A stretch of DNA of 64,000 bases from positions 62,001-126,000 of the forward strand of contig JALJCO010009116.1 in assembly GCA_023101725.1 (NCBI GenBank). Reading direction: 5' to 3'. Positions within the stretch are counted from its first letter, which is position 1. The number at the start of each line of letters is the position of its first letter. Below are positions 11,275 to 21,783 of this stretch, one piece after another. The notes below the pieces were generated by a model. That model saw only the letters and a program-made list of their open reading frames with translations, was not told where the DNA came from and did no database searches. The DNA comes from Atherinomorus stipes (taxonomy: Eukaryota > Chordata > Actinopteri > Atheriniformes > Atherinidae). Both the position numbers and the translations under genes were made by a program.

Positions 11275-12075
11275 GCAGCTGAGGGAAGCGCTGTCTCTGA
11301 CTCGTTATATAATAAAAGATACATTCAACCTTGTATTAGTGTTTCAGCTGTGGGTAATATCTTGGAGTTATCATCTGGGATGAATAAAATATTTTCAATT
11401 TAATTTCCAAGTGATTGGAACCTGTTACATGCATTCACATAATGAAGATGGAGATGCACTTTTGCAGGAAACTAGACCTATGCTCAAAATAAATGTCTAA
11501 ATAAATGTAAATCCTGAATGTTTACTTATCTTCATTATTTTTTTGTTGGAAGACACTTTGTGTTAGCTTAAAGCCTCCAAGTTTACATAATTTCATTAAC
11601 TCAAGTGTTTTCGGAGACTTTTTTTAAGAGATGCCTCGATCCATTTTTTTTAATCCTATGTGGTACGTTAGCGGGCTGAGCGTATCAGCCAATACCCGAT
11701 ACTGATCCAATACTCCAATACTGTTGAATGAATGAACTCCATGCCATGTGAGTGAAAGCATCAGGCTTGACATAAACATTTAGCCTTGTTTGAAAAAAAA
11801 GATAAATAAAACTAAGTTAATCTGTGTTAATTGATTAACGAATAAAGTGTAATTTTATAACAATGTTAATTAAAACCTAAATGATTGGATCAGAATGATG
11901 GATTGGCCGCATTCATCTCATTTCTGATATGTATATCTACATGTATAAATTGCTGTTCGTCAATTCATGGGGAGATAATTGATAATTAAAATGGAATTGA
12001 ACTGAAAAAGTGAATTGTATTGTAATCGATGCACCGAAAAAATTATTGATGGATTAACCGTTTACCCCAGTCCTA
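11275..12075. repeat. AT-rich region with degraded hAT-like ends
   Basis: At 11631-11720, GATGCCTCGATCC followed by AGCCAATACCCGATACTG resembles the left end of hAT MITEs of the GATGCACCGATCC type. At 12020-12050, ATCGATGCACCG resembles another such end. The two are not clean inverted repeats, so this is at best a decayed element. Confidence 0.35.
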
Positions 12076-13010
12076 ATTATGGCACTTTCTCTGGGTGAAT
12101 CTGGCCTGTATTCCCCTCCATGTCGTCTGAGAGTCTATGCTCTTTCTTCTTACACATAGTGGTAGAATCCCAGTAACATGGGATTGGTGTGTCCATCAAA
12201 CGAAAGTCCTGCCTCCATCCTGCCTTGCAGCAACGGCTGAAATTTGTCTCTCTGACTGGAGTCAAGTCTTTTCGTTTACTTCACAGACCCCTCACTAATT
12301 CACCCATAGCTTGTAAAATTTCCTTTTACCTGCCAAATTGAATTTTAACCCACAGTTGGTGGGTTGGCTTATGTTAATTTAGAGCCCTGGCTACCAGCCT
12401 GAATTTTGTTCTCCATTGTGTGTGGATTTCCTCCCCCGGCAGCTATTTTGATCATTTGTGTTTGTGTTTAGTGATCAACAGGTTCTGCAACATTTCTCCA
12501 TTTATTGCCAAGATCAGACCACACTGATTTATTGCAAGCATGCACAACAAAATCCAACATTTCCTACTTGTTCTGAAAAAGATGACTGCTGGTATTTACA
12601 TCACATTTGCCTTATTAGTTCTGAGTTTGGCAAACATGTTGAACATCTTATGTTTTTGTTTGTTTTTGGCCACAAGGTCACTCTATGGATTTCCCTCCCA
12701 TTGTGGGTTAGGGAGGCTTCCTCGCTGTCACTTTTTAAAAAAAAATATATAATTTGTTTTATTTTGGTCTTTATGTTTATTGGTTTATTGTTATTACTAT
12801 GTGTCTTAATTGGTGTGATTTTATGGATTCTATTCTGAATGTCATGTGTATTCTGTCGTTCAGCACTTTGTTTCTGTGGTGAAAGTCCTCTAGAAAGTTG
12901 AATTCTGTGAAACTGATGGGGGTTACCTCAGGTTCCAGGGTGAACATAAGGGTGAAGTCGTATAAAAGTGGGGCAAGGATTTTATGAAAAAATGTAGATT
13001 TGACAACTGG
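12076..13010. other. No supported gene
   Basis: Two open frames were examined: a 62-residue minus frame at 12077-12265 and a 126-residue plus frame at 12458-12838 with a hydrophobic C-terminus. Neither has a recognisable domain or usable context. The hydrophobic end of the second is a by-product of T-rich sequence. Confidence 0.4.
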
Positions 13011-13340
13011 CACAATGAGGGCCCAGCCAGGATTCGATCCCACAGACTCCCGGGTGAGAGTCATGCGCACTCAGTCAGCCAAAGGGATATCCACTCTTTA
13101 CACAAGCATGTCCTTGTGCTACATGCAGGCTGCCACCAATTTTGGATCCATAAACTGTTTACCCGCGTCACATGGATCCTGCCCACAACGCCAGAATGTG
13201 GCAAGGTACCCAAGGAGGGCCCGGGCGGGATTCTATCTCACAGACTCCCGGGTGTCATGTGCGGATACCAGTCAGCCAAAGGGATACTTCTGTGGCCAGG
13301 TAGCCAGGACGCACGATCACTCAGAGTATAGTGACAGGAC
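13011..13340 (-). repeat. tRNA-like repeat, family 3, two tandem copies
   Basis: Two copies of the module seen at 9615-9800 lie about 190 bp apart. On the minus strand each reads CCCTTTGGCTGACT (A-box-like) followed by CCCGGGAGTCTGTG and a B-box-like segment: GGATCGAATCC in the 13020s copy, degraded in the 13220s copy. The linker GCGTCACATGGATCCTGCCC and GTGGCAAGGTACC is shared with copy 1. The 3' edge supplies the target GACAGGAC of the adjoining hAT element. Confidence 0.65.
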
Positions 13341-14844
13341 TAGGGCTGTAACGATACCCGTATCGAAATCGCGACACTCAGAGCCGCGATCCTGTCTCGC
13401 GGTGGGAGAAGGCAGGATCGCGACACCCTCCAAGCCCAGTTCAGATGCTCTAAAACTCCTCAGATCACAGAAAACTATTTGACTTTTTCCCATCAGGCTA
13501 CAGGCTATTGTAGCATTCAGTCGCTAACCAGACAACACGTCTGTCTTAAAGGCACCAGGTAAAGTGTTACGTTTGTTTCCTGTAACTTGTCAGTTTTCCA
13601 TCGGTACCTGGGATGAGCCACTCGCGCGCATCCAGCTCGGGAGTGTGTGATGAGGAGCGATGGCAGGTCTGCAGACACTGAGACCAGTGAAAGGACAGGA
13701 GGAGCGGACCCTGCTGGTGTTCGGCAGGCCAGACGCACGTAGGATGTCAAGCTGGACCGAGCGCGTGGACAGCCGGTGGTGGACGCGTCGCGGGATGGTG
13801 GGGAAGCCCCCGCTGCTCCGCTGCTGGTTTAGGTGTTTTTATTTGCTCTGACTTGTGATGGTTAATCAGCGGCAGTCCTGTCCTGACCAGCCCCAGCTTG
13901 GAGTGCTGAGTCCCGGCCGGTCCCTCACCGAAGGGTCGCTCCATCCTCCGAGCGCGAGGAGGAGGACCAGTGTCGGTATGTGAGGGACTTCTCGTGAAAG
14001 CCGCCAAGACTACCAACAGGATACCGCGCGTGTGCGCGCTGCGTGTGTGAAGAAATAAACCAATAAAAAAAATTTAATTAATCAATTAATTAATCTTCGA
14101 TCCAGCCTTAACAAATAAGATCAATAGTGGCGGATCCCTGCGGAGCAGTGAAAGCATCCAGACCTCCTTCCCTTTGATTTAACTTTGAACAGCTGATTTT
14201 CAGCATGTTGGAGTTTCCAGCGATGCAACTGAAAATAAGTTGTTCCAGCCAACGGGAAAGTGAGGTCTGAATGCTTTCCTCCTCTCTGAGACGCGCTGGT
14301 ATGTCATCATTTTGTCGGGTTAACATCAGCTCATGCTCGACCATCATAACGCCACCATCTCCCGACATCTTCCCGTTTAAATTCTCCTCTGCAGGGATCA
14401 GAGAGCAGCCTCTCACCCGACATGTGGACATGATGCTGTTCCTGAAGAACTCTAGTTTTAAATCCACAGGTTTGATGTAGAAAGCTGTCAAGGATTTATT
14501 TGTTATTTAACTTCAATTTTGATTAACAGCACAGTTCAATTATTTTTATTTTTCAAAAGCATTATTTTATTAGAAAAAGAGAAATGTTTTATCTTTGGTT
14601 ATTAATTCAATCATTTTGATTATTATCTTCAGCTATGTTCCGTCCATTTGTTACATTAAGTTAAATGTTATAAATGCCATTTAAATAAAATACTTATAAT
14701 AAAAAAAAATTTAAGTAAAAAAAAAAACAAAACACATTTTTTTAAATTAGAAAAAAAAATGTTTAAATCGTTATGTGTATCGAATCGTGGGTCAAAAATC
14801 GTGATACGAATCGAATCGTGAGTTGGTGTATCGTTACAGCCCTA
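13341..14844. mobile_element. Non-autonomous hAT element, 1.5 kb, copy 1, perfect TSD
   Basis: The ends are inverted: TAGGGCTGTAACGATACCCG on the left, and on the right GTGTATCGTTACAGCCCTA. A perfect 8-bp duplication, GACAGGAC, flanks it at 13333-13340 and 14845-14852. The interior has a GC-rich block (13370-13990), then AT-rich DNA and sub-terminal CGAATCG motifs. No transposase is recognisable. A 63-residue plus frame at 13660-13851 and a minus frame at 14108-14491 are open in this copy; the second is broken in the sister at 61600-63109. It would depend on an hAT transposase elsewhere. Confidence 0.92.
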
Positions 14845-14852
14845 GACAGGAC

Positions 14853-15112
14853 CCCACACTATCACATAGAGAAAAGTGTGTTGTGAACTTTTGGTTGGGA
14901 TCTTAAGGAGCTGAGTCAAATCACATCAGAGTTTGCAGTGGTCATTTGGTTAAAGGGTTAGAAATCACTTTCCGTCAGCTGGTTAGAGTTAGTTAACAGT
15001 CTCTGTCAGCTGATAATTGGGGCTACATTAAAACTCATGGGCCAATCTAAGCTGTAGCTGTTGCCCGTTTTACAGATTGAGATATGGTTGATGAGAAAGA
15101 AGCCAAGAACAC
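14853..15112. other. No recognised feature
   Basis: Short anonymous spacer between two DNA transposons. Confidence 0.4.
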
Positions 15113-15520
15113 AGCAAAAACTCAAATCTTACCAAGTATATCTTTCTCATTTCTAATCAAAATATCACATTCAAAATAAGACAAAATTACTTAAAGAGAA
15201 ACTTTTCAGTAAGATATATGATCTTGTTTTAAGGCAATGCCTCTTATTTCAAGAAATCTTATCAGGAAAATTTTGCTTGTTCCATTGGCAGCATTTTTTT
15301 GCTCATTACAAGTAAAAAAGCTTGGCCACTTTTAAGAAAAAAAAAAATTGTAACAAGCAATATTTTCTTGATAAGATTTCTTGAAGTAAGATGCATTGCC
15401 TTAAATCAAGTTCCTATACTGAAATGTTTCACATCAGGTAATTTTGTCTTATTTTGAGTGTGATGAGATATTTCGACTAGAAGTTAGAAAAATATACTTG
15501 GTAATATTTGAGTTTTTGCA
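15113..15520. mobile_element. Palindromic MITE with long inverted repeats, about 408 bp
   Basis: The left end AGCAAAAACTCAAATCTTAC and the right end GTAATATTTGAGTTTTTGCA are inverted copies. The similarity continues inward through CAAGTATAT, the GACAAAATTAC region, the ATCAGGAAAATTTTGCTTG region and its partner. The whole element can fold into one long stem. Five flanking bases, AACAC, are shared on both sides and may be part of a target duplication. Confidence 0.75.
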
Positions 15521-15624
15521 GGAAACACATTATTTGAACTCACTTGAACTTGAGCTCATGCTTAAGTTTCATCCTTATCTTTCAGATGAAGATGACAGAC
15601 CGGGGACCTGCAAAGAATCTAGAC

Positions 15625-16140
15625 CAGGCGGGCAAGCAACTCCGGTCCTTGACGGCTGGCATCCTGCAGGTACTGGGAGTTTCCCTGCTGCAACAAACCT
15701 GACTACAGCTGTGCTTTAAAGTTTACATACCCTCCCCCCCCCCCCAATAAAGATGGAAAAAAAATCAGCTGCCAGTGAAATAAGTTGAAATTGACAAAAG
15801 TAATAAATAAAAAAAATTATTAGAATCATGACATTGATTTTGAATTGTGATTCAACAGAAATTTTTAAAACAAAAAATAAAATAAGTAAACAAGCATGGT
15901 GGGGCTCCTGAATTAAAATTTTGTTGAGCAACACATTGTGACATTCACTGCAATCAGGTGTTTTCTGTGACGTCCAATTAGACATCTGCACCTGTTGACA
16001 GGTATGCTGGTCCACTGTTTATGAGCAAGGTGCTCTAATTAATCTGGAACAGCTTCGTCTGTTTATAATTTTTCTAAATATTTTTTTCAACCACAATTAA
16101 AAATCAGTATTTTCTCGAGGACTGGACTTGGGCAACCCTG
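15625..16140. mobile_element. hAT-like MITE (CAGGGGTGCCC type) split by another MITE
   Basis: The left end CAGGCGGGCAAGCAACTCC and GTCCTTGAC pair with the right end CGAGGACTGGACTTGGGCAA and CCCTG. Both ends match the element at 23205-23421. Between them, from about 15722 to 16110, sits a copy of the TCCTCAAAATTATTC-type Tc1 MITE. No clear target duplication remains. Confidence 0.55.
15722..16110 (-). mobile_element. Tc1/mariner-like MITE, family T, minus copy, both ends missing
   Basis: On the minus strand it follows the internal sequence of the full-length copy at 54538-55037: CCTGTCAACAGGTG, ACACCTGATTGCAGTGA, GTTGCTCAACAAAATTTT and ACTTTTGTCAATTTCA. The terminal TCCTCAAAATTATTC repeats are not present, and a C-run replaces part of the end at 15733-15745. 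It lies inside the hAT-like MITE at 15625-16140, so it is the younger of the two. Confidence 0.75.
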
Positions 16141-16142
16141 CT

Positions 16143-16346
16143 TTAGGTCATCTGAACAGCTGGAAAGAGAGGGAGTTGGGAAGGATGAGTTAGGTTGCCA
16201 GAGATGTACAGCTGGGTGTCATCTTCATAGCAGTGAAAATTAACGCTGTGATTCCGGAAGATATTGGACTTTCTGGACTTTCTTTTGTCCCCTGAGGAAT
16301 TTATCACTTTGTTGAGCTTCATTTGCACAGAGAATCTGAACACCAT
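16143..16346 (-). pseudogene. L2-type LINE reverse transcriptase fragment
   Basis: The minus frame contains NHSVNFHCYEDDTQLYISG. This aligns with the reverse-transcriptase motif C region of L2-type LINEs, normally FHCYADDTQLYIS. The Ala of YADD is Glu here, and the fragment is only about 60 residues long with no neighbours in frame. Inactive remnant. Confidence 0.65.
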
Positions 16347-16398
16347 TGCCCTTTGAAGTGCATGTCTACAAAAACTAGGCCAGGCCCTTTGATTAATG

Positions 16399-17071
16399 CA
16401 GTGTTTCTCAGGTCCGGTCCTCGGGACCCATTGCCTTGCATATCTTTTGAGGCAACCCTACTTTCACACTCCTGAATCAAATGAATGGCTTGCTGACAGG
16501 CATGCAAAGAATTTGATGAGATGTGCTGGAGAACAAACACATCCCAAGCCCGGCATACATCGTGCGATTTTTGTCCGTTTGAGCCGATTTTCCAGTCGTG
16601 CGACAAGTTTGGCGATCGGGCCGACTCTTGGCCAAATCATGTGTTGTGCATTGTGCAGTATACAAGGGGGTGATGAGAGGCGATTGGCACCTCACAATGA
16701 GCCCTTCATAAAGAAAGAACGCAAATCGCCAAGGCAGCGCAGTTTTTTTGATAATAGAATAATGTTGCTTCTGCTGTTGTTGTCGTCTTCTTCTCCATTT
16801 TCTTCTTCTTCTTCTACTACTAGCTGTATTTATTGCGTTACATGTCGGGATTGTTCAAGACCCCAACGTCAAATCGCATCCAAGCATTGGTTTGTACAGT
16901 ATGAGGACAGACATCGCAAGCTGTGAACTTTTGAACTGCGACTGATTCGCACAATTCGAGTTGGAGCTGCGAGCAACGATTGAAAAATAAAAAAATAAAA
17001 ATTGCACAGTGTATTCCAGGCTTAAGACATGCAGGGCAGTGGGTCCTAAGGACCAGAATTGAGAAACACTG
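16399..17071. mobile_element. hAT-type MITE with near-perfect TSD, disrupted by a second MITE
   Basis: The termini are CAGTGTTTCTCAGGTCCGGT on the left and ACCAGAATTGAGAAACACTG on the right. Flanking 8-mers GATTAATG (16391-16398) and CATTAATG (17072-17079) match at seven of eight positions. The original internal part resembles other fish MITEs (CTCCTGAATCAAATGAATGG). It is opened at about 16546 by another element. Confidence 0.78.
16546..17023. mobile_element. Nested DNA element with AAGCC(C/T)GG ends, about 478 bp
   Basis: The left end AAGCCCGGCATACATCGTGC and the right end, which reversed reads AAGCCTGGAATACACTGTGC, form about 26-bp imperfect inverted repeats. It sits inside the hAT-type MITE at 16399-17071. 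The interior holds CGATCG-rich motifs and a TCTTCTTCT run. No coding capacity or target duplication recognised. Confidence 0.65.
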
Positions 17072-17164
17072 CATTAATGACACCACCGGTGCCATCAGAT
17101 GAGTGTTGCAGACAGGTAATTAAGTGGTTGTGGTTCTGGGGATATTAAAGAACAGTCCATGACT

Positions 17165-17687
17165 ATCAGGCAGCTGTTCAAGATGCCTAATCTCAGTTCT
17201 TTTCTGACATTATCTCCACCAGCTGCAACCAACTGAGGGCTTTATTTCATACCATCAACTCTGTGAGAAATCCTTCTGACAGTATCTTGAGAGTTGCAAC
17301 CTAGTCCACCTTTGATGACTTCCTCAAGTACTTTTTTTTTTTTTTTTTTAAAGAAAATGGTCTCAGTGAGGCAGAACTTTAATTGTCTCTGCATTACTCA
17401 GATATCTGTCACTCCGGCATTCATGGCGGTATATGATGCTTTTTAGCTGGTAACAGTTTTCTGAACTGGTCCAGCAGATAAAACTTACAATTTGTCCTCT
17501 GGACAAATTGTAAGTTTCTATCTGTTAATATCTGTTCCAACCAAGGTCCTTGAACAGATATTTGACAGTATCGGTCCATGTCTCCCGCATTTCTTTACCA
17601 GTTTGACCACAGGTTTTGTTCCAGCCACATTCAATCAAACCAGCCTAGAAGAACTCTGTAGGAAAAATCTGCTTGAGGTCCTACACA
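17165..17687 (+). pseudogene. L2-type LINE fragment (linker and start of RT)
   Basis: Reading with frameshifts gives CNQLRALFHTINSVRNPSD, FDDFLKYF, then VLEQIFDSIGPCLPHFFTSL and TTGFVPATFNQTSLEEL. These match the region between endonuclease and reverse transcriptase, plus the first RT motifs, of L2-type fish LINEs. A poly(T) run at about 17331-17350 and a local palindrome at 17481-17517 interrupt it. The coding part stops at the PIF-Harbinger insertion at 17688; a LINE 3' end follows that insertion at 19300-19417. Confidence 0.65.
17481..17517. repeat. Perfect 17-bp palindrome with 3-base loop
   Basis: The arms AAACTTACAATTTGTCC and GGACAAATTGTAAGTTT are separated by TCT. The match continues outward through CAGATA with a one-base gap. 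It lies within LINE coding sequence, so it was probably formed by a local template switch and is unlikely to be a terminator. Confidence 0.9.
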
Positions 17688-18007
17688 CCAGGGGCCTCAT
17701 GTACAAAGAGTTGCGTGGATTTCCTCCTGAAACTCGGCGTACGATGAAATCCTGAAAACGTCCTACGCACAAAAGTTTTCAGATGTATGAATCTGTGCGC
17801 ACGCATGGATCCAAGTACTTTTCCTTTGTACATCCCAATCAACGTGAAATTGAGCGCACATGTTGGAGTACCTGACGCCTCCCTGTCCACACCCCCAACA
17901 TAAATACGCAAATGACATTTAAATGAGATCTGCAGCGGAGATTCTCCTCTCTGCACCATCAGAAATACAAAATATGAGCATGACAGTGAATGAAAATAAA
18001 AGAAAAA

Positions 18008-18250
18008 TCACGGAGAACAAACTTGAGGCAGATTGTTTAAGTAGAAACGCGCAAAAATGTGCACTTTAGCGCGCTGTTGTCCGACATTACACTCCAACAA
18101 AAAAGTGAATGGGAGAGTGTGTGATGCGGTCAGAGTCCGCAAGTGGTCTGATTTCAAGTTGGATGTGAATCGGAGGACAGCTGCTCGTAACGGCTTTTCT
18201 TCTTCCAGAAGTGGTGGGAGTTCACGCGGGTGACTCCGGTTTGTCTCAAG
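18008..18250 (+). pseudogene. Harbinger Myb/SANT-like DNA-binding protein remnant
   Basis: The plus strand, read with frameshifts, gives ENKLEADCLSRNAQK and CDAVRVRKWSDFKLDVNRR. The latter resembles the AVNAVG...KKKWSDIKVDVKRR part of the Myb/SANT-like partner protein of Harbinger transposons. That protein binds the element ends and works with the nuclease. Stops interrupt the frame. It points towards the nuclease remnant (tail-to-tail). Confidence 0.5.
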
Positions 18251-18589
18251 GTTAATAAATATATATTTGTGAAACGTGTGTTTATACAGTCTCCACCTCA
18301 CAGTCTGATGTCACTGTAAATACTGGATTTATTAGCTGACACAGGCTATCACCATAAGAGGACGTGCAGGAGGGAATTCCTCCCGCATCACCTGCGTCAC
18401 AGCCTCGGGGATTTCCTCATCCCCCGGACTCAGACGTAACCGACCTGCTACTATGAAATTGCCATACCGGCCGAGTCCTCCCCCCTGCTGTGTTGACATA
18501 AGTGATTGCCCAGATCATTATATAGACGTTCTCACAAATTAAGTGCATTAATAAATAAATCAGCATATAAGTGAATTTATTCGCCGGAG

Positions 18590-18720
18590 CGCGTGGAGGC
18601 GCAGCTGGCCTGGGTGTGTTGCCCCCCCAGCCTGGCTTCAGCTCTGTACACAGCGCTGTCTCTGGAAACCTAAAGCGGCTGAAACAGCCAATTATCATGA
18701 AATCAACAAATCTTCTCGGC
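18590..18720 (-). pseudogene. Harbinger nuclease (HARBI1-like) N-terminal remnant
   Basis: The minus strand gives FHDNWL, then SRFRFPETALCTELKPGWGG and NTPRPAAPPRAPANK. This matches the N-terminal FDDNWLISRFRLPR...LCAEL..RATRR stretch of Harbinger transposases. The catalytic DDE part is missing and frameshifts are present. The corresponding segment of copy 2 is at 29010-29165. Confidence 0.6.
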
Positions 18721-19299
18721 CTCTGAATACACGCTCTCTACATATGCACTATGTCGAACGTCTTCTTCCAGCTAAAGCAGCCATGCTGGACAGAAGACTT
18801 TTTTGCTCCACTTTGCGCTTTTATATCCACACATAATTGCGGGTGTTAATATTTTATGAGGGCTGTTTGTTTATGTTTCTGATCACATCAGTCAGTCTGA
18901 GGACTGGTTGTTTTCACATTTATTTCTTAAAACAGTTTCCAGCGTCGCCTCCGAGTGTCGCCAAAGTCCCCACAACTGTAGAAACGTTCGTACGCCAGCC
19001 ATGAAGTTGACGTGAAGCACCGCACATTTCCACGGTCACTCCATTCTTGATACATCTCGACTTTATCGTGGAAATGATCGTACGCCACGTTTTTGTGCGT
19101 ACGAACCCTTTGTACATGAGGCCCCTGGTATGGTAAATGGGGCAGTTGCTCCTTCTCAGTGTCAGGTTGAAAATTACGACTAGAACTGTGTTTTATACAT
19201 GACTTGTCACTTTAAATGCAAGCTAATAACATTTCTGTTCAGAGCAGCTTTTAGCAATTCATGACCTGTCTTTTTACCTGTTTCAAACTACGTTTTGTC

Positions 19300-19417
19300 A
19301 CTGTACCATATTACTACTGAATTTCATTGGTAGATGCATTTTATGCAAAGCATTTTGGTCAAGATAACCTCTTGTTGAAGGTACAAAAAAGGAATACAAA
19401 TAAATTTTGATTTGATA
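19300..19417 (+). repeat. L2-type LINE 3' end
   Basis: GCAAAGCATTTTGGTCAAG is followed by AATACAAATAAATTTTGATT and a TTTGAT repeat, as in L2-clade 3' termini. It is probably the tail of the LINE whose coding part is at 17165-17687, with the Harbinger element between them. Confidence 0.55.
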
Positions 19418-19429
19418 TTGTCAAGGACA

Positions 19430-19665
19430 AGGATTTTGTTGATGAACATAAAGGGGGCCAAGACAGAGCCCTGGGACACACCTGCAATAAGGGGAGGAGG
19501 GGGGGAAGAAAAGAACGTGGGCTGAATAAACTGAGTGTAGCCAGAGAGCTGCTATTTAAACTAGATGAGTGGGGTCTGGGTGATGCCAAGAGACGATAAT
19601 CTATTGAGAAGGATGGAGTGAGGCATAGCATCCAAGGCCACACTCAGATCAAGAAGGATGAGGAT
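19430..19665 (-). pseudogene. L2-type LINE RT fragment
   Basis: Minus-strand translation with frameshifts gives ILLDLSVALDAMPHSILLNR, LSSLGITQTPLI and GVSQGSVLAPL. These are RT motif A (LDLSAAFDTV), the following helix and motif B (GVPQGSVLGPL) of L2-type LINEs. Motif A Phe-Asp is changed to Leu-Asp, and several stops are present. Confidence 0.7.
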
Positions 19666-19689
19666 GGTTAGAAGACCAGAATCCGCTGC

Positions 19690-19766
19690 TTTCAAAAATA
19701 GCCTTTTGAGGCATTTTGTGCTGCTTTTGTATGAAAAGTTCTTGATGAATAAAGTTTGATTTGATT
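19690..19766 (+). repeat. L2-type 3' end
   Basis: GAGGCATTTTGTGCTGC followed by GATGAATAAAGTTTGATTTG and a TGATT end. A second, separate 3' terminus of the same general type as at 19300-19417. Confidence 0.45.
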
Positions 19767-21783
19767 AAGCAATGGTAAAGTATGGAGAGGGAAAATGTTG
19801 AGTGTTGTCCATTCCTACTTAGTACAAACAGCCATATCAATGACAAACAGATGGTAGAGAAGTGCCCTATGACATCAATAATGGGACAAACTGCACACTG
19901 CATGCTGGAAATTCAGGGAGGTTGGTGTGTTACATGTTAAAACTCTATTACAAATGACTATTGATGCAACTGTAACAACGTGTTTTAAAAAGTAAAGGGG
20001 AACTTGATAGGCATAGATGGAAAGTGTCCTGTAAATTTAGATGGCCATTTGGACAGTGATGAAAGTTAATTGCTTTCCCCAAATTAGGTTCAGTTTCTAA
20101 GGGAGTAAAATGAGAGAATAAAGCACATAAGCATCAGCAGGAAACAAAAATGAAATTAAGATAAAAATTTCATCCTGTATTGATCTTTTTCTTCTCCCGC
20201 TCCATCCCTCTTTCCATTCTGCATTTGTCCTTGTTTCCTCACCACTTCAGTCTCCTCCCATCTCATCTGTCTTCTGCCTCGCACCTTTAATCCATCTCTC
20301 TGATCACTCATCCATTTTCTCCCTCCATCCCTCCCCCACTCTTTGTGCTAAAGGGAGTTGGCACAAGTTGGCCTTTTAAAAATTTAACATTTCCAAGTGT
20401 ACATTTCATCTGGCTGTTGGTGGTTTTACAGTGTCATGGTTATTTATAACTAGCACAATAAGACAGAGAGAGAGGCTACTGTTCAAGCTGTTAGCTCCTG
20501 GGATGTGCACCGGGTGTCCTCCAGTGATATGACTCAACACACTGTTGATGCCATGAGCAAATGCTCGCTGAATAACAACTGACAAAGTAGGAAATGTAGG
20601 CAGAAGGTGCACTATGCACAATTCATTGTTATTTTTATGCGACTAGTGAATAAAAATTCTTAAAAGTAATTGTTTTTCAGCAATTAGAAACACTTTTGTG
20701 CAACTATTTTTTAAAAGCCTCTAAGATAAAGTGACCTAACTACTATCAAATTCATAACTAGTCAGGTTTTTAAATGCAGATCAAGTTACCCTTCCACCTC
20801 ACACAGAATGCTGCAGATTAACAGCTGGTTTAGGTTAGTGGTTGTCAATCCTGTGACCACGGTGTTCCACCTGTTACTGGAAAACTCCACTTCTTAGCCC
20901 TCCTTGGCCTTGGAGTCCGACTCCTTCCTCCTCTGGCCTTACCATGACTCATTTGTAAGATCCACAGAGGGATGGCACTACGAAGGACAGCTGGCCAAAT
21001 CTCGTAGCTTGTTCTTGTTCAGCAGGTGTGTCAAACACCTTCATCTGGGGAAATGCAGATGCTCCTGGCTTCCTTTCCTTCGCTCCATATTCACCAGGTG
21101 TGACTTTTTCCCACTCTTGGTCTCTGCAGGAATTTTCATCCTTTAATTGTGGATCCTCCATTAAATACTGGTCAGACTTCCAGAAAATCGGTAAGTAGCG
21201 TTATCATCCCTTGGTGTTCCTGATTTGAGGATACACAGAAATCTAGCTTATCTATATTTCCATGTGGGGTCAGAATGTGTTCATTCAAAGCCACATGTAC
21301 CACTTTCACAAGATGATTGGAAACCAGGACTTGAAGGCAAACTGATGGAGTTGACTTGGCTTGAGAAAAGTATTATTGCACTGTTGAAGGTTGTAGCTTT
21401 GTGTCAGCAAACTTTTCAACTTTACGTGAACATTTTCATTGGCTTAATAAAGATGGCAAAAAGGGTTATGCCCCTATATTAACTGTTCAAAATATTTGTG
21501 TCCGTTCATTCTTTGCCTCACATTTAAGCTGAACGTACAAAAAAAAGAAAAAAAAAGTCTGAACTTCTACCAGTACTGCAAACATCACTGGGTTTCAGGA
21601 CAAGATATTGATTGAGAGCACCTTTATTGGTTTTTAAGCACTTTTTCTTTGCTAGACCTCATCTTATATTATAATCCACATGGTCCAAACTCCTATCTCA
21701 ATTCTTTTGTTGTGCATGCTGGGTACAGTTACAGTTGTTCACTGTGTGCACACTATCTTAATATTAAGAGAAAATAAAGGTAG
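19767..21783. other. No supported gene over 2 kb
   Basis: A pyrimidine-rich tract lies at 20170-20350 and anonymous sequence elsewhere. Reading frames of 70-85 residues at 20904-21482 show no recognisable domain and no splice pattern I can defend. Confidence 0.4.

Larger units (their letters stand above)
17688..19128. mobile_element. PIF-Harbinger-type element, 1.44 kb, copy 1
   Basis: The 21-bp ends are perfect inverted copies, CCAGGGGCCTCATGTACAAAG. Sub-terminal CGTACGCACAAA-like motifs occur near both ends. Inside are remnants of both Harbinger proteins: a Myb/SANT-like one on the plus strand (about 18008-18250) and a nuclease on the minus strand (about 18590-18720). A partial second copy lies at 28613-29180. 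A 3-bp target duplication is expected for this group but could not be confirmed. Inserted in an L2-type LINE. Confidence 0.82.

Noticed and set aside
12458..12838. 126-residue frame with a C-terminal hydrophobic helix
   Set aside because: The hydrophobic end arises from a T-rich tract. There is no start context, homologous motif, splice site or conserved neighbour.
13660..13851. 63-residue frame conserved in both 1.5-kb hAT copies (also 61925-62116)
   Set aside because: The conservation equals that of the surrounding non-coding element. Two of five differences alter the protein, there is no domain, and a partner frame on the other strand is broken in one copy.
17481..17517. Rho-independent-type terminator hairpin
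   Set aside because: The DNA is vertebrate, the stem is AT-rich with no T-run following, and it sits in LINE coding sequence.
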